Source: Opitutaceae bacterium
Lineage (GTDB): Bacteria > Verrucomicrobiota > Verrucomicrobiia > Opitutales > Opitutaceae
Length of the DNA stretch: 32,720 nucleotides
NCBI GenBank assembly: GCA_024711005.1
Contig: JANJTQ010000058.1
Coordinates: 1-32,720 of the forward strand
Reading direction: 5' to 3'
Shown here: piece by piece, positions 1 through 7,536 of the stretch
How the letters are laid out: each line of letters begins with the position of its first letter
How positions within the stretch are numbered: the first letter of the stretch is position 1
Program-made: the position numbers and the translations under genes
The notes under the pieces: model-generated
Databases searched by the model: none
What the model was told of the DNA's origin: nothing
Seen by the model: the letters and a program-made list of their open reading frames with translations, nothing else

Positions 1-1
1 A

Positions 2-21
2 GCCCGACGAGGTCGTCGGGC
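2..21 (-). terminator. Hairpin downstream of the response regulator operon
   Basis: A 9-bp GC-rich stem (GCCCGACGA / TCGTCGGGC) with a 2-nt loop lies about 45 nt past the stop codon of the minus-strand response regulator. It could be the stem of an intrinsic terminator. The T-run that would confirm this would fall outside the window, so it could also be another extragenic palindrome. Confidence 0.4.
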
Positions 22-64
22 CTCCAAGCCGAGCCCCCGCCGAGACTTAACGGAATAGTGCTAG

Positions 65-460
65 CTAGGCCTTGAAAATTTCGGGCAAATGGGCCGTCGA
101 CAACGGCTTCACGAGATACCCTTGCACCCCGACCTTCTCGATTCGCCGACGATCGCGTTCCTCGTCGGATGAGGTCAGCACAAATACCCGCATCTCCTTC
201 AATCCGGGCTGGCTACGAATCCATTCCAGCACTTCGTGACCGGTCATCAACGGCATCTTTAAATCGAGAAGCACCACGTCTGGCATCGGGTATCGTGTGC
301 GGTCCTGATAAACACCCACCCCAGCGAGATAGTCCACCGCCTCTTTCCCATTCTCCACATGGTAAATCTCCGCGAGACCGGACTTGTCCAGCACGCGTTT
401 TGAGAGAAACAGGTCATCCTCATTGTCCTCGGCGAGGAGAACTGTGACTCGGGGCTTCAT
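65..460 (-). CDS. Single-domain response regulator (CheY/Rcp1-like receiver)
   Basis: The 131-residue protein is one receiver domain and has no output domain. The acidic pocket is at E11-D12 and D15-D16, the expected phospho-acceptor is D66 in VVLLDLKMP, the conserved Thr/Ser is T96 (VLTSS), and the Lys is K118 (LVKPL). The AEDNEDD start and the long loop with YPMPD resemble the Rcp1-type regulators usually paired with phytochrome-like or hybrid kinases. It lies 85 bp downstream of a histidine kinase on the same strand and is probably its phosphorelay partner. Its effect is most likely through protein-protein contact, since it cannot bind DNA by itself. The family call is firm; the partner is inferred from position. 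Confidence 0.93.
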   Translation of the reverse strand: MKPRVTVLLAEDNEDDLFLSKRVLDKSGLAEIYHVENGKEAVDYLAGVGVYQDRTRYPMPDVVLLDLKMPLMTGHEVLEWIRSQPGLKEMRVFVLTSSDEERDRRRIEKVGVQGYLVKPLSTAHLPEIFKA

Positions 461-545
461 GAAGGAAGGAGAGACAGAAAACAGTTATCAGGAACGTCAA
501 TCTTACAACTTCCCACGTCCCCGACAGATGCACGGACCGACTTCA

Positions 546-1751
546 TCAGGAGGTAGCGATGATTTCCGCCCTCGGCAGGTCGACCCAGAACCGGCAGCCC
601 TTGCCCGGCTCCGAGTCGACACCGACCGCGCCGCCCATCCGTTCGACCGCCTTCTTGACAATCGCCAGGCCGATGCCCGTGCCGGGCACCCGATCCGGAG
701 CCGCCCGCTCGAACATACCAAAGATCCGCGCCTGCTGCTTCGGAGGTATCCCGATGCCATGATCCCGCACCGTCACCCGGATGCGGTCGTCGTGAATATC
801 CGCGTAAATTTCGACGTCCGGAACCTGCCCCTCGCCCACGAACTTGAGCGCGTTTTCCAGCAGGTTGGAAAAACATTGGATGAGCGAAGGCACGTGACCG
901 AGGACCTTGCCGAGCGGCACGCGCAAACGGATGAGATGATGCGAGGCCACCAGCGCCGGATATTGTTCCATCACCGAGCGAATCACCGATTCCAAGTCCA
1001 CCGGCTCAAGCGTCAGCTCGCCCCGAGCAACCCGTGTGTAGGCGAGCACGTCCTGCGTCAGCCGGTCCATTCGCTGCGCCGTGCGGGATATCCGGTTCAG
1101 CAGTTCCTTCGCCCCGGGCTCCAGCGACGCCTCGTAATCTTCGGCCAGCGCCTGCGCATAACCATCCAGCACGCGCAGCGGCGCCCGCAAATCGTGGGAC
1201 ACGCTGTAGGAAAACGCCTCCAGTTCCTCCACCATCTGCTGCAACCTGGCCGTGCGCTCCGCCACCCGCTGCTCAAGCGATGCCAGCAGTCTTTCGCGAT
1301 CCGCGAGCAAATCACGGATTTCGTATTGCCGGCTCCGCGCGCGCAACGCCGCCTTGATCGCCGCCACCAGCGTGGAGGTGCGCAGAGGGCGTTCGATGAG
1401 CGTGAGATTTGCCCGCGGACCAATCAGCTCGACGGCCCGCTCGCTGATCGCGCTGAACATTCCTCCCGCGGTGATCAAGACCACCGGCACGTCCGACCAG
1501 GGAGGCTGTTGCTCCAACTGCGCGGCCAAGGACCCGTGGTGGAGGGGTATCATGGCCTCTTCCGTCAGCAGCATGGCCCCGCAGCCGGCGGCAAGTTCGT
1601 GCGCCGCGCAGGCGAGATCACGACACATCTCGGTCTCAAAGCCCGCCGTGCGCAACACCTCGCAAATATTGAACGCGTCCGCCCCAAGCGGGGCGACAAC
1701 CAACACCCGATTTTTTGCCTTGCCCGTGGAATGGCTGCCGGGAGTGCTCAC
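546..1751 (-). CDS. Sensor histidine kinase with N-terminal pseudo-receiver
   Basis: The 401-residue protein has no membrane segment and should be cytoplasmic. Residues about 15-135 look like a receiver fold (VLVVAPLGADAF at the start, LTLIERPL near the end), but the phospho-Asp position reads MLLTEEAMI, so this domain is probably a pseudo-receiver used for docking. A coiled-coil linker at about 140-178 leads to the dimerisation and phospho-acceptor domain with H186 in SYSVSHDLRAPL. The ATPase domain has the N box (NLLENALKF, about 297-305), G1 (DHGIGI, 330-335) and G2 (GTGIGL, 357-362). Its start overlaps the end of the KaiC-like gene by 4 bp, which indicates translational coupling. The signal is unknown; control by the KaiC-like protein is a reasonable inference. 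Confidence 0.93.
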   Translation of the reverse strand: MSTPGSHSTGKAKNRVLVVAPLGADAFNICEVLRTAGFETEMCRDLACAAHELAAGCGAMLLTEEAMIPLHHGSLAAQLEQQPPWSDVPVVLITAGGMFSAISERAVELIGPRANLTLIERPLRTSTLVAAIKAALRARSRQYEIRDLLADRERLLASLEQRVAERTARLQQMVEELEAFSYSVSHDLRAPLRVLDGYAQALAEDYEASLEPGAKELLNRISRTAQRMDRLTQDVLAYTRVARGELTLEPVDLESVIRSVMEQYPALVASHHLIRLRVPLGKVLGHVPSLIQCFSNLLENALKFVGEGQVPDVEIYADIHDDRIRVTVRDHGIGIPPKQQARIFGMFERAAPDRVPGTGIGLAIVKKAVERMGGAVGVDSEPGKGCRFWVDLPRAEIIATS

Positions 1752-3235
1752 GTTTCGGGCAGCATCTCCGCCGCTTTGCCTTGAAACGTGGGGACGCCGG
1801 TCAACACCCCGTGGAAATTCACCAACGGTTCGCCCACGCGGAGCCCCGTGCTGTCCAGTTTGAGTTCGCGAATGGTGTCCTCGTGCCGGCCCATCCGTTT
1901 TTTTACCACGGAGACGGCCTTCCGGATGCGCCCGTCCTGCTCGAAGTAGCGGAGCAACACCACGGTGTCCGCAAGGTAGGTGAGATCGATCGGCGTGTTC
2001 ATCTGACCGACGATGCTGTGCTGCGCCACCGTCATAAGCGTCATCACGCCATAGCGACTGAGGAACGAGAGCAGCTCATGAAGTTGGATATTGAGAAACT
2101 TCACATCCGGCATCGCCTGCAGGTAGCCGTTGAGACTGTCGATCACGACCACCCGTGTGTCGTCTTTCTGGACTCGTTCCTTGACCATGTGAACAAACTC
2201 GCCCGGAGCCAGCATGACCGGGTCGACCTCCAGGAGTTCGATCGTTCCGGCGTCCACCAGCGTCCTCACCGGCATGTTCACCGATTCCGCCCGCGCCATC
2301 AACGTACGGGTGTTTTCCTCGAACAGACAGAAGAGCACCCGTTCTCCCCGCTGTGCCGCGGCAACTGCGAACTGAAGAGAGAGACTGGATTTTCCCGTTC
2401 CCGCCGGTCCCAACAGGAGGCAACTGGTGCCCCGGTCCAGACCACCGCCCACCAGCGCGTCGAGCGGGGCAATGTTCGTTGTGAGCACCCCCGGTTCATA
2501 AGAAACGCGATGATCCGCCGCCACCAGACGCGGGAAAATTTTCAGGCCGCCCTGCACGATGACCGCGTCATGAAAGCCTCCCACAAAATTGACTCCGCGG
2601 AGCTTGTTGATCTTTACGCGCCGTCGTTCGGCGCCGTAGTCGGACTCCAGCTGCTCGATCGTGAACACTCCATGGGCGATACTCTGCACGTGCAGATCGC
2701 CGCCGTCGGCCGCGTGGTCGTCCAGCAGCATCACGGTGACATCGCGTACACTCAGGAATTGTTTGAGCGACAGCATTTGCCGGCGGTAACGCAAGGGCGT
2801 ATCCGACAGCAAGCGGAGTTCCGAAAGCGAATCGATCACCAGCCGCTGGGGCTTCACGTCCTCGATCCGGCGCAACAAAATGTCCGTCGTTTTATTGAGT
2901 TCGATCTCCGACGGATGGAACACGGTGTTTTGAGCCTCCTGCGCCAGCTGGTGTTCGAGCGCGGACAACTCAAAAATATTGAGTCCCTCCAGGCTCCAGC
3001 CATGGGAAAGAGCCACGGAGTTAATCTCATCGGCGGTTTCCGACAGGGTGATGTAGAGACCTTTTTCGCCCCGGCGAATCCCCTCCAGCAAATACTGCAA
3101 GGCCAAGGTGGTCTTGCCCACACCCGGGTTGCCTTTGAGCAAATAGAGGCGCCTCGATGGCAACCCTCCTTTGAGGATTTCATCCAAGCCCTCCACTCCG
3201 GTGGCGCTGGTTTCAACCGCTGACGTAGATTTCAT
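1748..3235 (-). CDS. KaiC-like double RecA-domain ATPase
   Basis: The protein has two tandem KaiC/RecA ATPase domains. With the start chosen here (MKSTSAVETSATGV, 495 residues), domain 1 has Walker A GNPGVGKT at 35-42 and Walker B LVIDS near 132-136. Domain 2 has GPAGTGKS at 276-283 and VVVID ending at D366. The catalytic Glu pair of cyanobacterial KaiC is reduced to S65-E66 in domain 1 and kept as E306-E307 in domain 2. The autophosphorylation Ser-Thr pair aligns with Thr-Tyr (DLTYLADTV), so a KaiC-style phosphorylation cycle is doubtful. In-frame starts exist 7 and 17 codons upstream (to 3286), but family members begin close to this Met; no strong ribosome site separates them. It leads an operon with a histidine kinase and a response regulator. 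No kaiA or kaiB is in the window. Confidence 0.93.
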   Translation of the reverse strand: MKSTSAVETSATGVEGLDEILKGGLPSRRLYLLKGNPGVGKTTLALQYLLEGIRRGEKGLYITLSETADEINSVALSHGWSLEGLNIFELSALEHQLAQEAQNTVFHPSEIELNKTTDILLRRIEDVKPQRLVIDSLSELRLLSDTPLRYRRQMLSLKQFLSVRDVTVMLLDDHAADGGDLHVQSIAHGVFTIEQLESDYGAERRRVKINKLRGVNFVGGFHDAVIVQGGLKIFPRLVAADHRVSYEPGVLTTNIAPLDALVGGGLDRGTSCLLLGPAGTGKSSLSLQFAVAAAQRGERVLFCLFEENTRTLMARAESVNMPVRTLVDAGTIELLEVDPVMLAPGEFVHMVKERVQKDDTRVVVIDSLNGYLQAMPDVKFLNIQLHELLSFLSRYGVMTLMTVAQHSIVGQMNTPIDLTYLADTVVLLRYFEQDGRIRKAVSVVKKRMGRHEDTIRELKLDSTGLRVGEPLVNFHGVLTGVPTFQGKAAEMLPET

Positions 3236-3513
3236 AGGTAAATTTTGGGTTCGCATGCGCGGCTCACCGACCGCGACCGCCGGCAAATCCGACAGTCACA
3301 CCAACAGAAAGCGCTTCGCTAACGGAGCAACCCTTTACAACGATTTCCTGCGTCTGCTTCCGCATCGACAATCAGATCACGGACCGATGCCCCCTGCCGC
3401 CGGTTCCCAGGTTTTCAGAGGGCGACCGCCTGCTCGCAACCCGGAAAAATCGCAAGCCGGTGGCGACCTCCGCCGCGCTCGAATACATTGACCCGACCGA
3501 CCTGTATTAACTG
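3236..3513. other. Intergenic region upstream of the kaiC-like operon
   Basis: This 278-bp gap separates the end of the glycosyltransferase from the kaiC-like operon. It should hold the promoter for the latter. I see no convincing gene and no clear hairpin with a T-run. Short open frames here have no family signal. Confidence 0.5.
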
Positions 3514-4908
3514 CTATTCGGTAGCCTCCCGCGCAGCCGTCCGGCCGGTCGGCTCTCGATAAAGCGCCGCCAGTCGTCCGCTGTTTTTTCCAGCGTCGAA
3601 ATTCTCTTCCACCCAGGCACGCGCCGCGATGCGCAGGCGCTCCGCTTGAACGTCGTCGTCGCGCAGCTCGCGCAGGATCTCCACCCACGCCCACGCGTCT
3701 TCCGGCACCGCAACCCGTCCGGTTTCCCGATCGTTGATCGCCTCCGTCGTGGCCGCGGCCGGAGAGGTGACCACCAACACGCCCGCACCCATTGCCTCCG
3801 GGATCACGTTGGGCAGGCCGTCCCGGTCGCCGTCGGCCGCAACCACGCCCGTGTGCACCAACACGTCGGCCCACGCCAGGTGCTCCGCAATCTCCGCCTG
3901 CGAACGATGCCCGATCAACGCGACGTCATCCGTCACGTCCAACTCCACCGCGAGTGACTCCAGCGCCTTTCGCAGCGGCCCTCCACCCGCGATCCGCGCC
4001 TCGAACTTCACCCCCGCCGCCTTCAACGCCGCGTAGATGCGCATCTGATGGTCGAGTCCTTTCTTGGGCACCAATCGCGCCACGCACAACAAACGTAGTT
4101 TGTGACGGGGCGTCCGCAAGGGCTTGAACGGCGGAAGCACCGTCAACCCACGCCGGATCACGTGGATCTTTTCGGCAGGCAGGCCTTTCTCCAGCAGCGT
4201 GCGCCGGCCCATTTCGGTCGAGGTATGAATGAAGAGCGCGGGCTCCAGTTTCCGCCGGAGCCATCCGTCACCACCATTCTGATACAAATCATAGGCATGC
4301 CCGGCGCCACTGTAACGATGCCCGTCGAGCCGCGACAGCAGCCACGCCGCCGCCGCCGGTCCCCCGCCCCAAACCGCATGAACATGCGCGGGCCGCAGAC
4401 GCCGGAAATGCGCCGCGTAAACCAGCCCGAAGCCAAGCCCCAACAGGTTCTCGAACAAGTTGAGCAACGATGGCGGGCGTTGCCCGGCTCCGCGTATGAG
4501 GTCGGCAACTACACCCGGACGACACACCGCCAGCCAAGGCAGCCATCCAAGCAGGGAGAGCAGTTTCCATTTGGGAAAATTCACGACCGGCAATCCGTCA
4601 AACTCACCGCCCCCGCCCCACATCGAGTAGAGTCGCAACTCGACGCCATTCCCGCGCAGACCGGTGATCTCGCGCTGGAGAAACGTCTCGGTCGATTTGG
4701 GAAACGTGGTGAAGATGTAGGCGATCGGATATGGAGTGCGGCGACCTGTCGCCGCTTTGAAGGGCGAGCCCTGGCACGCCCCCTCCGCACTGTCATGGAT
4801 CGTAAGCCCTTCGACCGGCTGCGGGGAGGCGAGGCGACAGGTCGCCTCGTCCAAAGCGGCGCCGAGCCGCCGCACTTCACACCCGGGTTCTTCGCTTCCG
4901 CAGGACAT
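3514..4908 (-). CDS. GT-B glycosyltransferase (GT4 type, WcaL-like)
   Basis: This is a family 4 glycosyltransferase that probably acts on a polysaccharide or glycolipid at the inner membrane face. The N-terminal domain starts at PIAYIFTTFPKSTETFLQRE, typical of colanic-acid-type transferases. The C-terminal nucleotide-sugar domain has LLCVARLVPKKGLD, then GLPNVIPEAMGAGVLVV, which carries the conserved Glu region. The first ATG after the ketosynthase stop (5-nt gap) is at 4908, giving 464 residues. The first ~55 residues match no family part and are read from an inverted-repeat element at 4733-4880. The true start may be a GTG or TTG within that stretch, or the extension may really be translated. 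The longer open frame up to 5373 only shadows the ketosynthase. It is last in an operon with the ketosynthase and ACP-dehydratase. Confidence 0.85.
   Translation of the reverse strand: MSCGSEEPGCEVRRLGAALDEATCRLASPQPVEGLTIHDSAEGACQGSPFKAATGRRTPYPIAYIFTTFPKSTETFLQREITGLRGNGVELRLYSMWGGGGEFDGLPVVNFPKWKLLSLLGWLPWLAVCRPGVVADLIRGAGQRPPSLLNLFENLLGLGFGLVYAAHFRRLRPAHVHAVWGGGPAAAAWLLSRLDGHRYSGAGHAYDLYQNGGDGWLRRKLEPALFIHTSTEMGRRTLLEKGLPAEKIHVIRRGLTVLPPFKPLRTPRHKLRLLCVARLVPKKGLDHQMRIYAALKAAGVKFEARIAGGGPLRKALESLAVELDVTDDVALIGHRSQAEIAEHLAWADVLVHTGVVAADGDRDGLPNVIPEAMGAGVLVVTSPAAATTEAINDRETGRVAVPEDAWAWVEILRELRDDDVQAERLRIAARAWVEENFDAGKNSGRLAALYREPTGRTAAREATE
4733..4880. repeat. Inverted pair of a REP-like element (family A)
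   Basis: Two inverted copies of a ~30-nt unit sit here: AGTGCGGCGACCTGTCGCCG with CTTTGA on the plus strand, and AGTGCGGCGGCTCGGCGCCG with CTTTGG on the minus strand. The second arm also contains the palindrome GAGGCGACAGGTCGCCTC. The element falls in the predicted 5' end of the glycosyltransferase gene. A degenerate related string (GACGAGGCAACTTGTCGCG) occurs at 9826-9844 after the methyltransferase gene. Confidence 0.8.
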
Positions 4909-4913
4909 GGCGC

Positions 4914-6173
4914 TCAAGGCGCCTTCAGCACGACGCAGACGTTGGCGCCGCCAAAGCCACTGCTGTTGTTGAGCGCGATGCGGGGCTGCACGGCTTCGGT
5001 GGTGCGCACGATGTTCAGGCCGTCGCACGCCGGATCGAGTTCGGTGATGTGGGCCGAGCCGGGAATAAAACCGTGTTTGAGCGCGAGCGCGCAGAAACCC
5101 GCCTCCATCGCGCCGGCGAGCGAGAGTCCGTGGCCGGTGAGCGCCTTGGTGCTGCTCACCGCGACCCGCGATGCCTGTTCTCCCAGCACGGAACGAAGCG
5201 CCTTGCATTCGGAGGCGTCGCCGATGGGCGTCGAGGTGGCGTGAGCGTTGATGTAATCGACATCCGCGGCCGTGATCCCGGCCGACGCCAGGGCGCGTCG
5301 CATGGCCGCCGCCAGACCCAGTCCCTCCGGGTGAGAAATCGCGATGTTGTGGCCGTCGGACGCCTGTCCCCACCCGAGCACCTCGGCGTAGGGCGTGGCA
5401 CCGCGACGCGCGACTTCGTCTTCGCTTTCGACGACCAGCACCGTGCCGCCGCCGGTCCCGACAAAACCGTCGTGGCGCTTGTCGAAAGGACGTGAGGCGG
5501 TGTCGGGATCCGTGTTGAGCGAGAGCGCCCGCATCGATGCAAAGGGCAGGATCGTTTCCCGGTTTCCGTCTTCCGCTCCGATCACAAACATGCGTTTTTG
5601 CCGGCCAAGCGCGATCTCGTCGAAAGCAAATCCGAGCGCATGGGCCGACGCCGCGCAGGCCGAGGCAAAGCCCGTGGAGGCGCCCTTGATTTTGAAATAG
5701 GAAACCAGGTTGAACTGCACACTGCCGGCGATGCTCGCCACCACGCCAAGAGGCGGGCAGCGCATCACGCCGAGTTGATTCATGCGATTGACCTGACGCG
5801 CCAGGATGCCGGGCGACCCCGCAGATGCGGCATAAAGTCCCGTGTTCTCATTCGACACATCTTCGGGAGCCAGCCGCGCATCGGCGATGGCCTGCTGCAA
5901 GGCGCAGGCCGCATAAAGGGAGTTGGGCGCAAGGCTGCGCAATTGCTCGCGCTTGATCGTATACGGCGCGGGGATCACCCAGTCCTCGGGATCTTCCGCA
6001 TCAGTCTGAAACTCGCGCACCGGCGCGGTGATCTTCACCGGACTGTTGTCCGCCTCGAAGGCCGGATAGCGCGCCATGCCATGGCGGAGTTCCCGCAGGC
6101 TTTGCTCCACTGCGGCCTTCGTGTTCCCGATGCTTGTGATAAAACCTAATCCGGTGATAAAGACGCGCCGCAT
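4914..6173 (-). CDS. Beta-ketoacyl-ACP synthase (FabF/KAS II type)
   Basis: This enzyme condenses an acyl chain on Cys with malonyl-ACP in fatty acid or polyketide-like chain building. The 419-residue protein has the full thiolase-fold active site: nucleophile C173 in SACAASA, H311 in INAHATSTPIGD, K343 in SSTKALTGH, and H348. The length is normal for the family. The start at MRRVFITGLGF is chosen because the family begins here; an upstream in-frame start (to 6218) only adds an unrelated tail. It follows the ACP-dehydratase fusion by 75 bp and precedes the glycosyltransferase by 5 bp. This context points to a dedicated secondary acyl-chain pathway, not housekeeping FabF, since no fabD, fabG or fabH is next to it. 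The product is unknown. Confidence 0.93.
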   Translation of the reverse strand: MRRVFITGLGFITSIGNTKAAVEQSLRELRHGMARYPAFEADNSPVKITAPVREFQTDAEDPEDWVIPAPYTIKREQLRSLAPNSLYAACALQQAIADARLAPEDVSNENTGLYAASAGSPGILARQVNRMNQLGVMRCPPLGVVASIAGSVQFNLVSYFKIKGASTGFASACAASAHALGFAFDEIALGRQKRMFVIGAEDGNRETILPFASMRALSLNTDPDTASRPFDKRHDGFVGTGGGTVLVVESEDEVARRGATPYAEVLGWGQASDGHNIAISHPEGLGLAAAMRRALASAGITAADVDYINAHATSTPIGDASECKALRSVLGEQASRVAVSSTKALTGHGLSLAGAMEAGFCALALKHGFIPGSAHITELDPACDGLNIVRTTEAVQPRIALNNSSGFGGANVCVVLKAP

Positions 6174-6248
6174 GAGATGAGTTGAAGATTGAAAAACGAA
6201 AAGGTCGCGGTGCCGCACCTCTCTGCCGGGCCCAGGACGTGCGCCTCG

Positions 6249-7160
6249 TCACGACTGTGTCATCGACACGGCGGGCGCGGCGGTGGGTGCGTCGACCACA
6301 CCAAAGGTAAGAGTGATTTCCTCGACGGAGACGGCCTTCTCCTGGCCGACGCGGATGGTTCCCGTGTAGACCGCCAGGGGCGCTTTCACGCGTTTCGGTT
6401 TGAGCGTGAGCGTGAGCACGTCACCCGGTTTGCAGACGCGGGCGCAGCGAACCCCGTCGGTCGAGGCGAAGAAAATCGTCGAGGCATCCACCACCTTGCC
6501 TTCGTCGACGGGCAGGCCCGCGAGCAGATGAAGCACGCCCAGTTGTCCGAGCGCTTCGAGCATGATCGACGCGGGCATCACCGGGTTGTCCTTGAAATGC
6601 CCGGCGAAAAAAAACTCCTGTCCGGTGATGCGGTAGCTCGCGGTCGCCTGGGACGGCCCGACGCGCGCATCGTCCAAAAAGAGAAAAGGCGCCTGAATCG
6701 GCATGATCGCCCGCACCTCGTCGCCCAGGACGGTTTTGGCCGGAGCAGGTGGCGGAACTCCCCGCACGCGGCACTCCACAAACGTCTTGATGTCACCGAT
6801 CGTGACCAACCCGCGTAGTTCCTCGTTCTCGATGCGGGTTCGCGTCACTTCTTCGACCAGCATGACGATCTCCATCATCGTCAGGGAATCCAACCCGAGG
6901 TCTTCAATGACCCTGAGATCGTCGCTTTCACCGGCCAAACGAGGACGGAGGTCCGGCTCCACGAAACGCTCAAAAATTCCGAGGATGATGGCCGGGAGTT
7001 GGCTGGTATCGCCGGTACTGCGATAAGCCAGGGCGGCCTCCACGGTCGAGGGCGCACAGCGACGGAGGCTTTCGCGTAAGACGGCTTCATCGTCCAACAC
7101 GGACGATTTGACCGACGGAGCAAGCACGGGGGCGCAGGCTGATGTTAAGGTTTCTGCCAT
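6249..7160 (-). CDS. Acyl carrier protein fused to FabZ-like dehydratase
   Basis: The 303-residue protein joins two domains that are normally separate. Residues about 55-132 are an acyl carrier protein with the phosphopantetheine Ser at S92 in EDLGLDSLTMMEIV. Residues about 148-285 are a hot-dog-fold 3-hydroxyacyl-ACP dehydratase of FabA/FabZ type with H188 in FAGHFKDNPVMPASIM and acidic residue E202 in LEALGQLG. FabZ has the pattern HFPGxPVMPG, so here PG is replaced by KD and G by A, but the catalytic His and Glu are kept. The N-terminal ~50 residues and the C-terminal ~15 are low-complexity. It is the first gene of the operon with the ketosynthase and glycosyltransferase. It probably carries and dehydrates intermediates in the same chain-building cycle. 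Confidence 0.9.
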   Translation of the reverse strand: MAETLTSACAPVLAPSVKSSVLDDEAVLRESLRRCAPSTVEAALAYRSTGDTSQLPAIILGIFERFVEPDLRPRLAGESDDLRVIEDLGLDSLTMMEIVMLVEEVTRTRIENEELRGLVTIGDIKTFVECRVRGVPPPAPAKTVLGDEVRAIMPIQAPFLFLDDARVGPSQATASYRITGQEFFFAGHFKDNPVMPASIMLEALGQLGVLHLLAGLPVDEGKVVDASTIFFASTDGVRCARVCKPGDVLTLTLKPKRVKAPLAVYTGTIRVGQEKAVSVEEITLTFGVVDAPTAAPAVSMTQS

Positions 7161-7536
7161 GATTAAAGTTGGACCTCGCGAACGACGTTAAGATTTCAAG
7201 GGCTTTGTCCCGAAGAGGTTGATGATGTATTGCAAAAAGCAGCGATGATCGCCGCACCCGCAAAGCGATGTTGCACCGGACAGATAGATTCCAGCGGTTC
7301 TGGTTCCCGAGATAATGACGCCGCACCGGCAAGAACCGGCCGAAAATCTTCCGCTTTCCCCCCCTCTCTGCCGCAGGGCCAAGACCACCCCACACCCACC
7401 CGTTTTACCGCCCCGTCTTTACGGAGATTTTATGGCATCCCCGGAAAAGCCCGGGGGAACGCGCCGACACATTCCTCGTCTAACCGGCATCGTGGCTGCG
7501 TCTCCCGGCTTCACCGTTTCTCACGCACCCGTTCTT
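7161..7536. promoter_or_regulatory. Divergent intergenic region
   Basis: The 376-bp gap lies between the divergently transcribed ACP-dehydratase operon and the sugar dehydrogenase gene, so it should hold promoters for both. A small hairpin (CCGGCAAGAACCGG) is near 7326-7339. A good ribosome site (ACGGAG, 5 nt from an ATG at 7432) starts an in-frame upstream extension of the dehydrogenase. I cannot assign -35/-10 boxes with confidence. Confidence 0.4.

Noticed and set aside
384-1784. 466-codon plus-strand open frame opposite the histidine kinase
   Set aside because: It is Arg/His-rich, has no domain, and is antisense to a gene with a full set of kinase motifs.
1715-3223. 502-codon plus-strand open frame opposite the KaiC-like gene
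   Set aside because: Shadow of a well-supported gene; no domain or ribosome site.
4909-5373. Longer N-terminus for the glycosyltransferase
   Set aside because: It lies wholly in the ketosynthase coding region in another frame and has low-complexity composition.
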